In this document: positions 43,593 to 53,607 of the stretch, piece after piece
How the letters are laid out: each line of letters opens with the position of its first letter
Position numbering within the stretch: position 1 is the first letter of the stretch
Assembly (NCBI RefSeq): GCF_900074915.1
Contig: NZ_LT222319.1
Location: 3,505,001 to 3,569,000 of the forward strand
Length of the DNA: 64,000 bases
Direction of reading: 5' to 3'
Source: Pseudomonas cerasi
GTDB lineage: Bacteria; Pseudomonadota; Gammaproteobacteria; Pseudomonadales; Pseudomonadaceae
The notes under the pieces: model-generated
The model's database searches: none
The model's input: the letters and a program-made list of their open reading frames with translations, nothing else
What the model was told of the DNA's origin: nothing
Program-made: the position numbers and the translations under genes

Positions 43593-46034
43593 TCAGGACG
43601 CCGGTACTTCTTTGCCCTTCATCAATTCCAGCTCCGGGGCAAACCCGCCCACCGGTAGCGGCAATATGATATGCCCCTCCATGACGTCAAAGACTGGATG
43701 ATCGGCCTCGGCAAAAATAAGCACAAACCGGTCAGTCGACGATATGTCGGGGGTGTACAAGCCGTCACTGATGCTCCCGCTCCCGGCGCCTACTCTCCAT
43801 TTGACGCCAGGCAGCGCAACGGCATTGGCAAACGCTTGCAGTTGAACCTGATCGGCACGAATGGTCACAACGTCCACGGACTTGTCGACCTTCGCAACCT
43901 CCAGAACTTCAGAAACCTCCACGGTTTTTACGACTTTCACCGTTATCAATGGGGTTTGATGCTTTACCAATACCCACGACGAAACACTCGCCTGCCCGCC
44001 GGTCACGACTATCTGATCCAGAACATAGGTTTTGCCGGGCACCTTGTGCGCCGCGACGTAACGGTGATCACCATCAGCCAGTGCACTGCCCTCCAGAACA
44101 CCGCTTTCGCCGGAAACCGGATCCTTGAGCGACCAGTGCATTTCTTCTGTGCCGAGCGAACCTGCCTCAAGCTCCACAATCTGCCCGGCGTCACACACCT
44201 GAATCAACGGATTGACGGTGATCGGGTTGGTCACGATCGTGACCAGCGCCGAACTCTGATAGTTGGAGTTCATGTCAGTGGCCGTCACCCGAACACGCGT
44301 GAACGCAAGCTCGGTCAAAGAGGCTTCTGGCGCGTAATATCGGCCGGTGCCATTGATGGCACCGAAGTTCTGCGCATCGCCCTGCAGACGTTCGACACTC
44401 CAGGTCACATTCGCACCCGGCGGTTGAATGGAGAAGGTGGTGGAACTGTCGTCCACCATCAGATGCTCCGCCGGGCTGACGACAAAGTCTGCCCCGGAGC
44501 TGTTGATGCGGCCGAAGGCGGCTATGTCTCTGGGCCCACGCAGTACATCAGGCACAATGGCTTCGTTGAAATTGAGATCGATACTGTCCCGGATGAACGA
44601 ACTGATCGGCACACGAGTAGCGAGTTTGCGTGCCAGTGCGGCTTTGATGTCGGACTCGAACGGGTCCTTGTTCAACTTCTCAAAATTGCTTTTTACCGCC
44701 TCTATTAAAAACAGTAATGAAAAGCTGTTTGCTGGTGGAGGGATCTCCACGAAAGTCAGGCCATCGATGATGGTGTTTATCGTGAGGCTGGGGATCAAAA
44801 CCAAGTCGTTGTTTTCTTCGGCGAAGGTATAAATGCACCGTACATCGACCGTGACGACCTTGCTCATGACCAGCAGCGCCCCATGGCCTGGCAACGTAAG
44901 CACAACGCCGGGGGTTGCTTTGGACTTCCAGGTCAATGCCACCGTGCCATCGGCAATGAGCTCCACAGACAAAGGCGTGCTCCCCAACGCATCAAGCCAG
45001 GTCTCGGTTTTGTAAACATTTGCCAGGACTGACACGCCATCGATTTGAACCTGGACATCCTGGCTGCTCGACTCGGACGTCTTCAGTCTGCCCGACGTGG
45101 CAGTCGCCTTGACCAGTCGGCCGGAGCCATCATGAACAGGTTTGAACACCACGCCTTCAATAACCGAAGCAATGGTCTTGGTCACTTCACCTATGAACAG
45201 TGCCGCCTTGAACGTACGCTCCGCACTGAACAACACGGTGGCCGAGTAATCTTTCCCGACATCATCCGGTATCAGGTATTGGTACTCTACCGGGATGTCG
45301 CCGCCTTCCTGACTGCCTTCCAGACGAATGAACACCAACACGGCCCCGTCGCCGTAGTTGGCGGCATGCGGGTCGAGAGGTGCAGCGGGATTGGTCTGGG
45401 TGCGCAGTTTGAAAGACTGTGGGTGCATCAGATTATTCGTGCCACGCTTGATCACGCCAAGCGTCCATATGCGCTCCTCGTCCGGCAACGCATTGAACAA
45501 GGCTTTGAAAAAAGCTCCGCCGAGTGCCCGGTCAGTCCTGTCAGCCGCGAAGGTAAGAATGAAATTGTCACTGTCCTTGAGGTCGAGCCGCAGCCGGCCA
45601 TCGCTCTCGATATTGCCCGGGACCCTTTCCAGCGCGAGATCCAGTGTCAGCTTCGGACCTTGCAGCGCATCGATATGGATGACCCTGTAGGCTTCCCAAT
45701 TATCGACGTTATTCTTCATCGTCAATTGGGTTCCGCCCAGGATCGAACAGGTCAATGTCGCATGAGACTGACCGAGGTTATCGTTCGAGAAGGCCAGCCT
45801 GGGCGCATCCAGAATAAAATTGTGAATGCTTTCTTTAAACCCTTCGCTCAGCCTCACCTCTCCGCTCACAGGCTTTAGATAGGTATCCGACGAAAAACGC
45901 GCGACATACTCCTGAAGCAACAGGTTATTCACCTTGCCTCGGGCCATTGCAGCGATGGAGTCCCAACCCCACATCACATTATTGTCGAGGTCTTTCATCC
46001 ACTCGGTCAGGTGGTTCAGCGTGTTATTGGCCAT
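43593..46034 (-). CDS. P47/OrfX-like (TULIP) protein with Ig-like domains
   Basis: 813 residues, no signal peptide, a single copy of the module found twice in the next gene. GWDSIAAMARGKVNNLLLQE is at residues 23-42, and YLIPDDVGKDYSATVLFSAE at ~253 is the most conserved segment. A helical stretch near 450-500 is followed by three Ig-like domains beginning near FGRINSSGA (~507), PLIQVCDAGQ (~612) and TPLITVKV (~696), and ending GHIILPLPVGG at ~790. The conserved phrase DPVSGESGVLEG matches DPVAGESGTLEDG in the giant protein. The ATG at 46034 (MANNTLNHLTEW) is preferred; one ten codons earlier is possible and neither has a strong ribosome site. It lies 48 bases upstream of the giant gene and 66 downstream of the beta-rich gene, so the three form an operon. 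Probable lipid-binding or toxin-accessory role, inferred. Confidence 0.8.
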   Translation of the reverse strand: MANNTLNHLTEWMKDLDNNVMWGWDSIAAMARGKVNNLLLQEYVARFSSDTYLKPVSGEVRLSEGFKESIHNFILDAPRLAFSNDNLGQSHATLTCSILGGTQLTMKNNVDNWEAYRVIHIDALQGPKLTLDLALERVPGNIESDGRLRLDLKDSDNFILTFAADRTDRALGGAFFKALFNALPDEERIWTLGVIKRGTNNLMHPQSFKLRTQTNPAAPLDPHAANYGDGAVLVFIRLEGSQEGGDIPVEYQYLIPDDVGKDYSATVLFSAERTFKAALFIGEVTKTIASVIEGVVFKPVHDGSGRLVKATATSGRLKTSESSSQDVQVQIDGVSVLANVYKTETWLDALGSTPLSVELIADGTVALTWKSKATPGVVLTLPGHGALLVMSKVVTVDVRCIYTFAEENNDLVLIPSLTINTIIDGLTFVEIPPPANSFSLLFLIEAVKSNFEKLNKDPFESDIKAALARKLATRVPISSFIRDSIDLNFNEAIVPDVLRGPRDIAAFGRINSSGADFVVSPAEHLMVDDSSTTFSIQPPGANVTWSVERLQGDAQNFGAINGTGRYYAPEASLTELAFTRVRVTATDMNSNYQSSALVTIVTNPITVNPLIQVCDAGQIVELEAGSLGTEEMHWSLKDPVSGESGVLEGSALADGDHRYVAAHKVPGKTYVLDQIVVTGGQASVSSWVLVKHQTPLITVKVVKTVEVSEVLEVAKVDKSVDVVTIRADQVQLQAFANAVALPGVKWRVGAGSGSISDGLYTPDISSTDRFVLIFAEADHPVFDVMEGHIILPLPVGGFAPELELMKGKEVPAS

Positions 46035-46100
46035 GGGGTTACGTCCGTGTATGTGTGGGGTCATGCCAGTGGCTGTTGCGTCCTGCGCCAGCCTGCCGGC

Positions 46101-47888
46101 CTATAAAAAAAGACCGTCCAGTACGATGAAATTAATAGACGGAAACTGTGTGTAATTCGCCCCGTCATCAAAGCTGACTTCGACCGTGACGATGTTGGTC
46201 AGACTCTTTCTTTGCAGACTGTCCAGGAAATCCCTCGGGATGATCACCGGCACCTGCCTGGCATCGTATTCCGCCTCAGTGAGCGGTTCGGCGGCGCCGG
46301 TACGTAGCCCGAGCGCTTGTGGCGAACCCGACTGGGACAAGCCAGTAACCTTGATTCGTACCCGTTGCCCGGGTGCCATGTAGGCCCAGGATGCCAGCTC
46401 GAGAAGCGCACCTTCCGGTGGCACACAGTCAAGGTAAAGCAGGGTATCGGTAACGCGTGGTCGCATGATCTGGATATATGGCCAAACGGGGCCCAGGCCT
46501 CTGACTTCCAGCTTGAAGACTGGCGAAGTGCCTGATTGCAACGGTGAAACGACGCTGTAATAGACGCTCACCCACTTGTCCATATTGGCCGGGACCGCTG
46601 TGGACGGGATGATGAACAGGTGCGGGTTGTCTGGCGAAGGATCGGCGATAAAGCTGCCCGTGCCTGTATTGCCCTCCCAGTGCATCTGTATCGTGTAGTC
46701 GTCGCCGATGAACACATCTTTCGGTATGCGAATTTTCACCCCGCTCAGCAGCAACGAGGCATGGATATAGCCCACTACTCCCCATTCTTCAGCGCTCTCG
46801 ATCTGGGCGTCGTCGATAACGGGCACAGGAAGATCGAGCGGACGGCTCAGCGTTACCTTGAGCGGCAACGAGCTGGCGGCATGGCCCGGTAGCGCATACT
46901 GATACATCAGCTCAATGTTCTTGCCGTTATTGGCAGAAAGCCAGGCCTTCGCCAGCGAGAACTGCAGCACGCCACTGTCGATATTGGATATGTCGGCCCT
47001 CAGGGTCTGCACCAGCTGATTGCCGCTGGAGATGTAAACCACGACATCGTCATTGATCTGCATGCCGAAAGGATCGATCAGCAGGGTGATGCCGCCAGGG
47101 AAGGCTTCCGGGTCCAGTGAGCCGCCGCTGAAATCCTTGATCTTCAAGGCCGGCAATAACGCCAAGGAGGGTATGACCATGGCCAGCGACTGGGTGACCG
47201 AAACCGTTGTCAATGCGGGATCGCCGTACTCGATGAGGTAGCTCATCAGCGCGAAGCCACCCGTTTCAATTGGCACCAGTTCGTTAGTCGGTATCGACCA
47301 CTGCAGAGGCTGGCCCACCTCTTCCAGCGCCAATACCCGGGACAGGATAACAGGGAGCGCGAAACTGCCGTCACTGTAATAAAGATCCAGTGTGAGGGTC
47401 ACTCTGTCGCCCTCGCGCATGGCCAGATACGACGGCGTCACGATCGACAGCTCAGAAAGATCCCACAGCAGGCCGGGGTCAAGCTTCAGATCGTGAGACT
47501 CCTTGCATTGCGGCACCCCCAGCCCGGCGGCGGCTGACGGACGTTTGCCGACATAGAAGAACAGGCGCTGGGATTCCTCGATGCTGCCCTCGACTACATA
47601 CGAGTAAAACACCCAGCCCTGATCAAGCCTCATCAGCAACGGGTTAGTGATCATCAGCAGCATACCTTCAGGCTGCAGCCCCGCGACCTCGATCAAATCG
47701 TTGACGTAGTCGTCCACTTCGCCCAGGGCGCCGCAACCTCGCCAGTTGGGCATGAACCGATCGCAGTTCTTGATCCCTGGGTAGTCAATCCAGGTGGTCA
47801 GGTCGGCACTGCCCAACTGATCCAGATCGAGGTAGTTCCCGGGCTGCTGCAAGTCAGGCACCTTGGGGGCGGGGAAATTCAGCGCCAT
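46101..47888 (-). CDS. Large beta-rich protein, hypothetical (island family)
   Basis: 595 residues, no signal peptide. The sequence is a chain of beta-sandwich-like domains without catalytic motifs. The N-terminal part has a Trp-rich stretch with two Cys (IKNCDRFMPNWRGCGALGE), and the C-terminal end has ASWAYMAPGQRVRIKVTGLS then VSFDDGANYTQFPS. The same C-terminal pattern (DSWSFMGTDQFLTIEVHGVS, VSFDQTLSWQSFPS) occurs in the 492-residue protein at 58782-60260, so they are paralogues. The start at 47888 (MALNFPAPKVPDL) follows AAGGAG nine bases upstream. It is the first gene of the operon with the two P47-like genes and is divergent from the intact Rhs gene. Function is unknown. Confidence 0.78.
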   Translation of the reverse strand: MALNFPAPKVPDLQQPGNYLDLDQLGSADLTTWIDYPGIKNCDRFMPNWRGCGALGEVDDYVNDLIEVAGLQPEGMLLMITNPLLMRLDQGWVFYSYVVEGSIEESQRLFFYVGKRPSAAAGLGVPQCKESHDLKLDPGLLWDLSELSIVTPSYLAMREGDRVTLTLDLYYSDGSFALPVILSRVLALEEVGQPLQWSIPTNELVPIETGGFALMSYLIEYGDPALTTVSVTQSLAMVIPSLALLPALKIKDFSGGSLDPEAFPGGITLLIDPFGMQINDDVVVYISSGNQLVQTLRADISNIDSGVLQFSLAKAWLSANNGKNIELMYQYALPGHAASSLPLKVTLSRPLDLPVPVIDDAQIESAEEWGVVGYIHASLLLSGVKIRIPKDVFIGDDYTIQMHWEGNTGTGSFIADPSPDNPHLFIIPSTAVPANMDKWVSVYYSVVSPLQSGTSPVFKLEVRGLGPVWPYIQIMRPRVTDTLLYLDCVPPEGALLELASWAYMAPGQRVRIKVTGLSQSGSPQALGLRTGAAEPLTEAEYDARQVPVIIPRDFLDSLQRKSLTNIVTVEVSFDDGANYTQFPSINFIVLDGLFL

Positions 47889-48170
47889 GAGTGAGACTCC
47901 TTTCTCGTTTCCGCTGAAATGGGTAGGTCGCAAGGGTTGACCCTGCAAGTGCGGATAGGACTTTTTTTACGCCGATGCCCATCGGTTGCCCACTAGCACT
48001 ACTGCTAGGTTGTTGCCCGGGTAAGGACTGTTAGGGTTAGGCAAGACTTCCAGCCACACGGACGCCTCAGGGCGTTCAGGCTTGGGGGTCGTCAATGACC
48101 AGAGCGCAAGGACTGCACAATCGTCAGACACCGCTGCGCTTGGCACGCATCAATCAGCGAGGTCCGCTCC
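47889..48170. promoter_or_regulatory. Divergent promoter region of the P47-like operon and the Rhs gene
   Basis: 282 non-coding bases between two divergent start codons. It must hold both promoters. CTAGCA-CTAC-TGCTAG at 47993-48008 is a perfect six-base palindrome with a four-base spacer, a possible operator. Nothing else is recognised. Confidence 0.45.
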
Positions 48171-51100
48171 ATGGCTGCTTCCACTTCCGTGCACTCCAAC
48201 GCGCTCAATTTCATGAGTTGTCTGAAAAGCGGCGTCGACCCACGCACCGGGCTTTACAACATATCGATCAGCATGCCCGATCTGCAGAGCAATGACCTGC
48301 GCGGGCCAGGGTTCCGACTCGACCTGTCCTACAATCAGCTCAATACGCTGGACAGCGGCTACGGCCTGGGCTGGAACCTGCAGTTGTCGCAGTACGACCC
48401 TGCCACCCAGATCCTGTCCCTGAGCACAGGCGAGACCTTCCGGGTCGACGGCACCGGCAGCAACGGTCTACTGACGATGACCGAGAAGAAAATTGACACC
48501 TTCCACTTCTACAAACAGGACGATACGTCTTACCGGGTGGTGCACAAATCAGGTCTGATGGAAATCCTCAAGCTGCACAGCAGCGGTAATAAAAAAATGG
48601 CCTGGCCGGTAAAGATCATCGCCCCGTCGGGACACAGCATCGCGCTCGAGCACACGGTGTTCAACAGCAGCACCTACAGACTTGCTTCGATCACTGACGA
48701 CCTGGGTCAGACGCTGTTGGCAATTGCACGCAGCAGTACATCCGTCGAGCTGAAACTGCATCCGTACGCGGGCACTGGCGGTACTCCACTGGCGCGCTTT
48801 TTGATGACCCTCACCGGCACAAAACACGTAACGTGCATCACCCTGCCCACCGAGAACAATGCGTCGTGGCGCTTCGAATATGCCCTGAAGAACGGCAATC
48901 AGTTATGCATCAACCATGTAGAGACGCCCTCTGGAAGCAGCGAAGAAATTTACTACCAGGATGAAGGCCATGCGTTTCCATCCAGCGCCGCTCGCCAGCC
49001 CATACCCAGAGTGACAAGACACATCACCGATCCCGGCCTCAGTCAGGCAAAGGTCGATGTGCGATATACCTACAAGGACGGCCAGCAACGCTCACTAAAT
49101 TTTCTCGGTGCCGGGTTGCCCATCGCCTGGAAAGACGACGGCCTGGACAACCTCTATAAATATCTGCAGGAGTACAACTATGTCTGTACCGAAAGCCTGT
49201 GGGTCGACAACAAGGCCGTGCGCAGCATAGAGCGCACCTTCAACCGCTTTCACTTGCAGACCCGCGAAGTCACCACCCAGAACAAAAACCAGCAAACGGT
49301 CACCACCGCCTACAACATCCTGGAGGACGTGCATTACTCCAGACAGCCCGACGATTGTCAGCTACCCAGCGAAGTCACCACCCGTTGGCAACGGCTGGAC
49401 GAGCCTGAGCGGACGCGCACAGAAACCGTCACCAATACCTATGACCGTTACGGCAATCCGCTGGTGCATACACGCGCCGACGGGATCCAAGAAGTCAGCA
49501 GTTGGTACCCGGCCGCCGGTGGCGACGGTTGCCCGGCCGATGCGGAAGGGTTTGTCTCACGACTGAAAGAAAAAGTGGTCAAACCCGCCCTGTCGTCGCA
49601 GCCCGGGGCCCCTACCCTGTCCAAACGTTATCGCTACAGCGCGCTGCCTGCACTGACCGGCAGCGAGTTACCCGACTGGATCGTGCCGGAAACCGAAACA
49701 CTGCTGCAGCTTGAAAGCGATGGAACCTCTGTGGAGTTGCAAAAGATCCTGCTGGAGCACATCAACCAGCCGGACGCGTCTTTCCAGCATGGTCGAACCG
49801 GGAAAAATATCGAGTCCCTGAATGGAAAGGACACCGTTACCGTCTACGAGTACAGCCACGCCAGCATCAGTCACAGCAACAGCAGCAACCGCAAGAACAA
49901 GGGTAAGGGCAACAACAAGGACAACAGCGAACACTTGCAGGTCCCGGTACAGCTGATAGAGATCACCACTATCGGCTTCGACAATGCCCGCATAAGCAAG
50001 CAGCAACAGCAATCATTGTTGACCGGCCAGGTGCTGATTACCCTGGAAGAAGGCGTGGAGATCCGCTATGCCTATGACGCGCTCAACCGGCTTACCAAGG
50101 AAACGATCGCACCGAATTCAAGTGCTGGCTATGAAGCCAGTCGCGAGTACGAGTACACCCTGTGTTCCGCTCCGGGACAGCATGCAGAACAAGTGCTGAC
50201 CGACGCCCGCAAGGTCAGGACGCGCTCTGTCATGGATGGCCTGGGCCGGGCAATACTCGAGGAACGGGACCACATCGACAGCAATGATCTGAAAGCGATG
50301 CGCATGATCCATACAGCGCAATACAACGCCTGGAACAATGTGCAATACGAAATGGATTACGACTGGTTCGACAACCAGCAACGGTTCACCACGCAAAGTA
50401 CCTACACCTACGACGACTGGAACCGCCAGTCTGTCATTACCTCGGATCACGGCGTACAGACCCACCAGTACTACGACCCCATCGGTAGTGAAGAACATAA
50501 CGGTCCGGTCCAGAAGACGTGGGTGCAAAGCAGTGACGCAGAACCTCTGATCAGTGGTCGTAGCGAGACCTGGCTGAACATGTTCGGCAAACCGGACAAG
50601 ATCAAGAGCCAGAACGCAGCAGGAGAAGATCTGGGCTCACAAACCTTTCTCTACGACGGAATGGGGCGCTGCACGCAGCAGACTGACGAGTCAGACGACA
50701 CAACCCTGTTCAGCTATGACGCCTGGTCGCGCATGGTCAGAACACGCTTGCCGGATAGCAGCGAGGCACATCGTGAATATGAACCGTTCAGCACCACCGA
50801 GCTGCCGACCAGCCTGAGCGTGATTCATCGGGACGGTATTACCAAAAGCCTGACAGGCGAACAGAAGTTCGACGGGCTGGGCCGTCTGACACGGGCGCAG
50901 GCAGGGCAACGTGTGGAGCACTACAAGTACGAGGATGGTCAAATGCAGGTCAAAACCCGCACGACGGCCATGGGTGATGCCATCAGCTACACCTACAAGC
51001 GGGAGCTCACCGACCAGATCGTCTCCAGTACTGCACCGGATGACGCTGCCCGTTTCGACTATGACAACGTCAGTGCCCGCCTGGTCTCTGCCACTAATCA

Positions 51101-53252
51101 GCAGGGCAAGCGCGCTTACGCTTATGACGCGCATAACCAGCTGACCAAAGAGACCTGGGAAGATCCGCAAGGCCGGACCTGGCAAACCCTGCATCGGACA
51201 TCCTTGCAGGGCCGTACGATGTATCGCACCGATGTCGAACAAAAAGAGGTCAAAAATCCGGTTAAAGACGTAGTCAAGGGCCGGGTTAGAGGCGGCGTCA
51301 AAAACAGTGTCAAAGGCGTGGAAACGACTTACCGGTATGACACGTTCGGCCGACTCGAAAGTGCCGCTCAGGGCAACGTGGAGGTGACCACCCGGTATGA
51401 CACACTGGGTCAGCCCTGCGAGATGACAACCCATGACATCGTCGCCGGGACCCGCCTGATAAACCTTATGGAATATGACGACCAAGGGCAGGAAGTGCTC
51501 AGGACGCAGATTGCCGGCAATCACCCTGTACGTACGCTGGAACAGCAATGGCAACCCGACGGGCTCATGCGAAGCCGCCACTTGCGGGAAGCGGGCAATA
51601 CGCTGCTGCTGGAAGAGTTCAGGTATGACACCCGAGCCCGGCTGACCGGCATCACCTATTCAGGCAGTAAGTTGCCAGTGCACGCTTCCGACAAGGCGAT
51701 GCTCAGCCAGACGTTCACCTTCGACGAGCTGGACAACATGACCCTGAGCTATACCAAATTTGCCGACGGCAACACTGAAACAGCCACTTTCCGCTATGGC
51801 AAAGAGGGTGACCCCGACTCCGAGGACCAATGCCAGTTACTGGGCATCACCTACAGGCCTCCACGGGACACGCCGGACCCGACGTTCAGCTATGACGCCA
51901 ACGGCAATCAGTGCACTGACGAGCATGGCAACCAGTTGCACTACGACAGCCAGAGCCGCCTTCTTCGGGTGGTAAAACCGGCGGGTGAGCCCATCAACAC
52001 CTACACGTACGACGGCCATAATCATCTGTCCACCACCCGCAATGGCAGTGACAGCGAAATACTGCGTTTTTATCAGGGCCAGCAGTTGAGCAGCACGGTG
52101 CAGGACGACCGACGTACTCAGTTTCTGCACATTGACGAGCAACCCATAGGCCAGCAGATCATCGGAGAACCTGCCAAAACCCTGCTGTTGCTGACGGATG
52201 CGAACCAGAGCGTTCTCGGTGAGTTCCAGCAGGACACGTTGCGAACGGCTGTCTACAGCGCCTACGGAGAACGCCACAGCGATGACGTGCTGCTCAGCGT
52301 TGCCGGGTTCAACGGCGAGGTGTGCGAAACAGATACGGGCTGGTACCTGCTGGGCAACGGCTACAGAGCCTACAACCCGGGCATGATGCGTTTTCACAGC
52401 CCTGACTCCTTGAGCCCCTTTGGTGCAGGCGGGGTCAACCCCTATACCTATTGCCTGGGCAATCCCATTGCCTGGCGCGACCCCACCGGGCATGACGCCA
52501 GCTCCCAGAGTGGCAGGCTGCGACGACCCGATGAGGATGAGATACCTGCAGAGATGTCGGGGGGTATTGGAATGATGACCTGGGTCATGCTTGCGGTTGG
52601 CGTAGCGTTCACGGCAGCAGGTGCCTACGCGACATATGCATCGTTTGGATTGGCCGCGCCCGCCTCGGTTCCTGTAACGGTCCTGGGTATCACGATGACC
52701 TCACAGGCGGCGGCCTACGTCGCAACCGGGGTGCTGGCGGCAGGGACCGTTCTGGGTGCTGCATCAACGGCTGCCACTGCTTATGGTGCAGCGAAAGGAG
52801 ACGACACAGCCCTTCGGATAGGGGAATACGTCGGCTACGCCGCGATACCTTTGGACGCCGGTGGGATGCTATTGAAAAGTGCGGTTAAAAGCGCGCTCAA
52901 GGCTACGACCAAGGCTTTAGACCAAGGAAGTAAGATAATGAGGAGATCACTTGACGATTTGCAGGCCGCGCCTGGAATAGCTGCGCGACGTGGGTCTGCC
53001 CCAGCGAATTTGGCCGTACCCGGATTGGTTAGGGATGGGGAGATTCCAAGAGCATCCATCTTGAGGGGTGTGCCACCTCAACCGAACCCGCGGCCGACGA
53101 AAGGGCCTAACGCCAGGGTCAACCAGCAATCGGCAACTAATACAGCAGCATCCAATGGCCCTTCATGGCTTCTACAGCGAACGGCTTTTCTTAAACCGAT
53201 TCCCGGCTTAGGGCCAAACGTATTCCAGGTTATAGGCGGTATTCGCATATAA
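48171..53252 (+). CDS. Intact Rhs/YD-repeat toxin (TccC-like layout)
   Basis: 1693 residues. YD repeats (RYSALPALTG, YDRYGNPLVH, YDALNRLTKE, YDDWNRQSV, YDAWSRMVRT, YDTFGRLESA) form the expected hollow shell. The conserved core end is GFNGEVCETDTGWYLLGNGY...RDPTGH at ~1435-1440. The variable C-terminal region (1441-1693) starts polar, has strongly hydrophobic Ala/Gly-rich segments (WVMLAVGVAFTAAGAYATYA and others) and ends in a basic tail. There is no PAAR or N-terminal membrane domain, so this is unlike T6SS-loaded Rhs and closer to Tc toxin C-like proteins. Two Lys/Asn-rich inserts occur at ~562-590 and ~1026-1052. The start at 48171 follows GAGG. No immunity gene is visible downstream, which hints at a non-bacterial target; this is inference. 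Confidence 0.88.
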   Translation: MAASTSVHSNALNFMSCLKSGVDPRTGLYNISISMPDLQSNDLRGPGFRLDLSYNQLNTLDSGYGLGWNLQLSQYDPATQILSLSTGETFRVDGTGSNGLLTMTEKKIDTFHFYKQDDTSYRVVHKSGLMEILKLHSSGNKKMAWPVKIIAPSGHSIALEHTVFNSSTYRLASITDDLGQTLLAIARSSTSVELKLHPYAGTGGTPLARFLMTLTGTKHVTCITLPTENNASWRFEYALKNGNQLCINHVETPSGSSEEIYYQDEGHAFPSSAARQPIPRVTRHITDPGLSQAKVDVRYTYKDGQQRSLNFLGAGLPIAWKDDGLDNLYKYLQEYNYVCTESLWVDNKAVRSIERTFNRFHLQTREVTTQNKNQQTVTTAYNILEDVHYSRQPDDCQLPSEVTTRWQRLDEPERTRTETVTNTYDRYGNPLVHTRADGIQEVSSWYPAAGGDGCPADAEGFVSRLKEKVVKPALSSQPGAPTLSKRYRYSALPALTGSELPDWIVPETETLLQLESDGTSVELQKILLEHINQPDASFQHGRTGKNIESLNGKDTVTVYEYSHASISHSNSSNRKNKGKGNNKDNSEHLQVPVQLIEITTIGFDNARISKQQQQSLLTGQVLITLEEGVEIRYAYDALNRLTKETIAPNSSAGYEASREYEYTLCSAPGQHAEQVLTDARKVRTRSVMDGLGRAILEERDHIDSNDLKAMRMIHTAQYNAWNNVQYEMDYDWFDNQQRFTTQSTYTYDDWNRQSVITSDHGVQTHQYYDPIGSEEHNGPVQKTWVQSSDAEPLISGRSETWLNMFGKPDKIKSQNAAGEDLGSQTFLYDGMGRCTQQTDESDDTTLFSYDAWSRMVRTRLPDSSEAHREYEPFSTTELPTSLSVIHRDGITKSLTGEQKFDGLGRLTRAQAGQRVEHYKYEDGQMQVKTRTTAMGDAISYTYKRELTDQIVSSTAPDDAARFDYDNVSARLVSATNQQGKRAYAYDAHNQLTKETWEDPQGRTWQTLHRTSLQGRTMYRTDVEQKEVKNPVKDVVKGRVRGGVKNSVKGVETTYRYDTFGRLESAAQGNVEVTTRYDTLGQPCEMTTHDIVAGTRLINLMEYDDQGQEVLRTQIAGNHPVRTLEQQWQPDGLMRSRHLREAGNTLLLEEFRYDTRARLTGITYSGSKLPVHASDKAMLSQTFTFDELDNMTLSYTKFADGNTETATFRYGKEGDPDSEDQCQLLGITYRPPRDTPDPTFSYDANGNQCTDEHGNQLHYDSQSRLLRVVKPAGEPINTYTYDGHNHLSTTRNGSDSEILRFYQGQQLSSTVQDDRRTQFLHIDEQPIGQQIIGEPAKTLLLLTDANQSVLGEFQQDTLRTAVYSAYGERHSDDVLLSVAGFNGEVCETDTGWYLLGNGYRAYNPGMMRFHSPDSLSPFGAGGVNPYTYCLGNPIAWRDPTGHDASSQSGRLRRPDEDEIPAEMSGGIGMMTWVMLAVGVAFTAAGAYATYASFGLAAPASVPVTVLGITMTSQAAAYVATGVLAAGTVLGAASTAATAYGAAKGDDTALRIGEYVGYAAIPLDAGGMLLKSAVKSALKATTKALDQGSKIMRRSLDDLQAAPGIAARRGSAPANLAVPGLVRDGEIPRASILRGVPPQPNPRPTKGPNARVNQQSATNTAASNGPSWLLQRTAFLKPIPGLGPNVFQVIGGIRI

Positions 53253-53607
53253 CAAATCTGAACTTCCCGCCGCTGACAAAAAACTCGTGACTGTCGGCGG
53301 CATTTCAGTCATCGCCTCTAATTCTATACCGTTACATTTGCCCTTCGGGTTCTCTGCCCGAACAAAAAATCACAGCCCCATGAAAGACCCGGAACAACAT
53401 AAAACTCAAGATTTTAAATGTATGACACTAGTTTAGGAAATATCCTACACCTCCCGCCATTAAACAAAGTGCTTCAGAGACTTTGCAACTAACGCTCCTG
53501 CTGTAAACTCCCGCCCCGTCATGACACACAACACAAACCGTCTACCAAGACACCATAAATAGTTACATTTTTAGTCCTGCAACTTTAATACTTATAAGGT
53601 TTTAATC
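53253..53607 (+). other. 355-base AT-rich region before the fimbrial operon
   Basis: No gene of 60 residues or more on either strand and no immunity-like gene. It is more AT-rich than its surroundings. GCCGCTGACA and CTGTCGGCGGC at the left form an imperfect hairpin that may terminate the Rhs transcript. The rest is presumably the fimbrial promoter and leader. TAGGA-AATA-TCCTA at 53434-53447 is a small dyad. Confidence 0.55.

Noticed and set aside
48095..48295. A 66-residue frame starting before the intact Rhs gene
   Set aside because: It overlaps the Rhs start in another frame, with Arg/His-rich sequence and no supporting features.
53434..53447. A small dyad, TAGGA-AATA-TCCTA, as a fimbrial operator
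   Set aside because: Five-base arms are too short to be distinguished from chance in AT-rich DNA.
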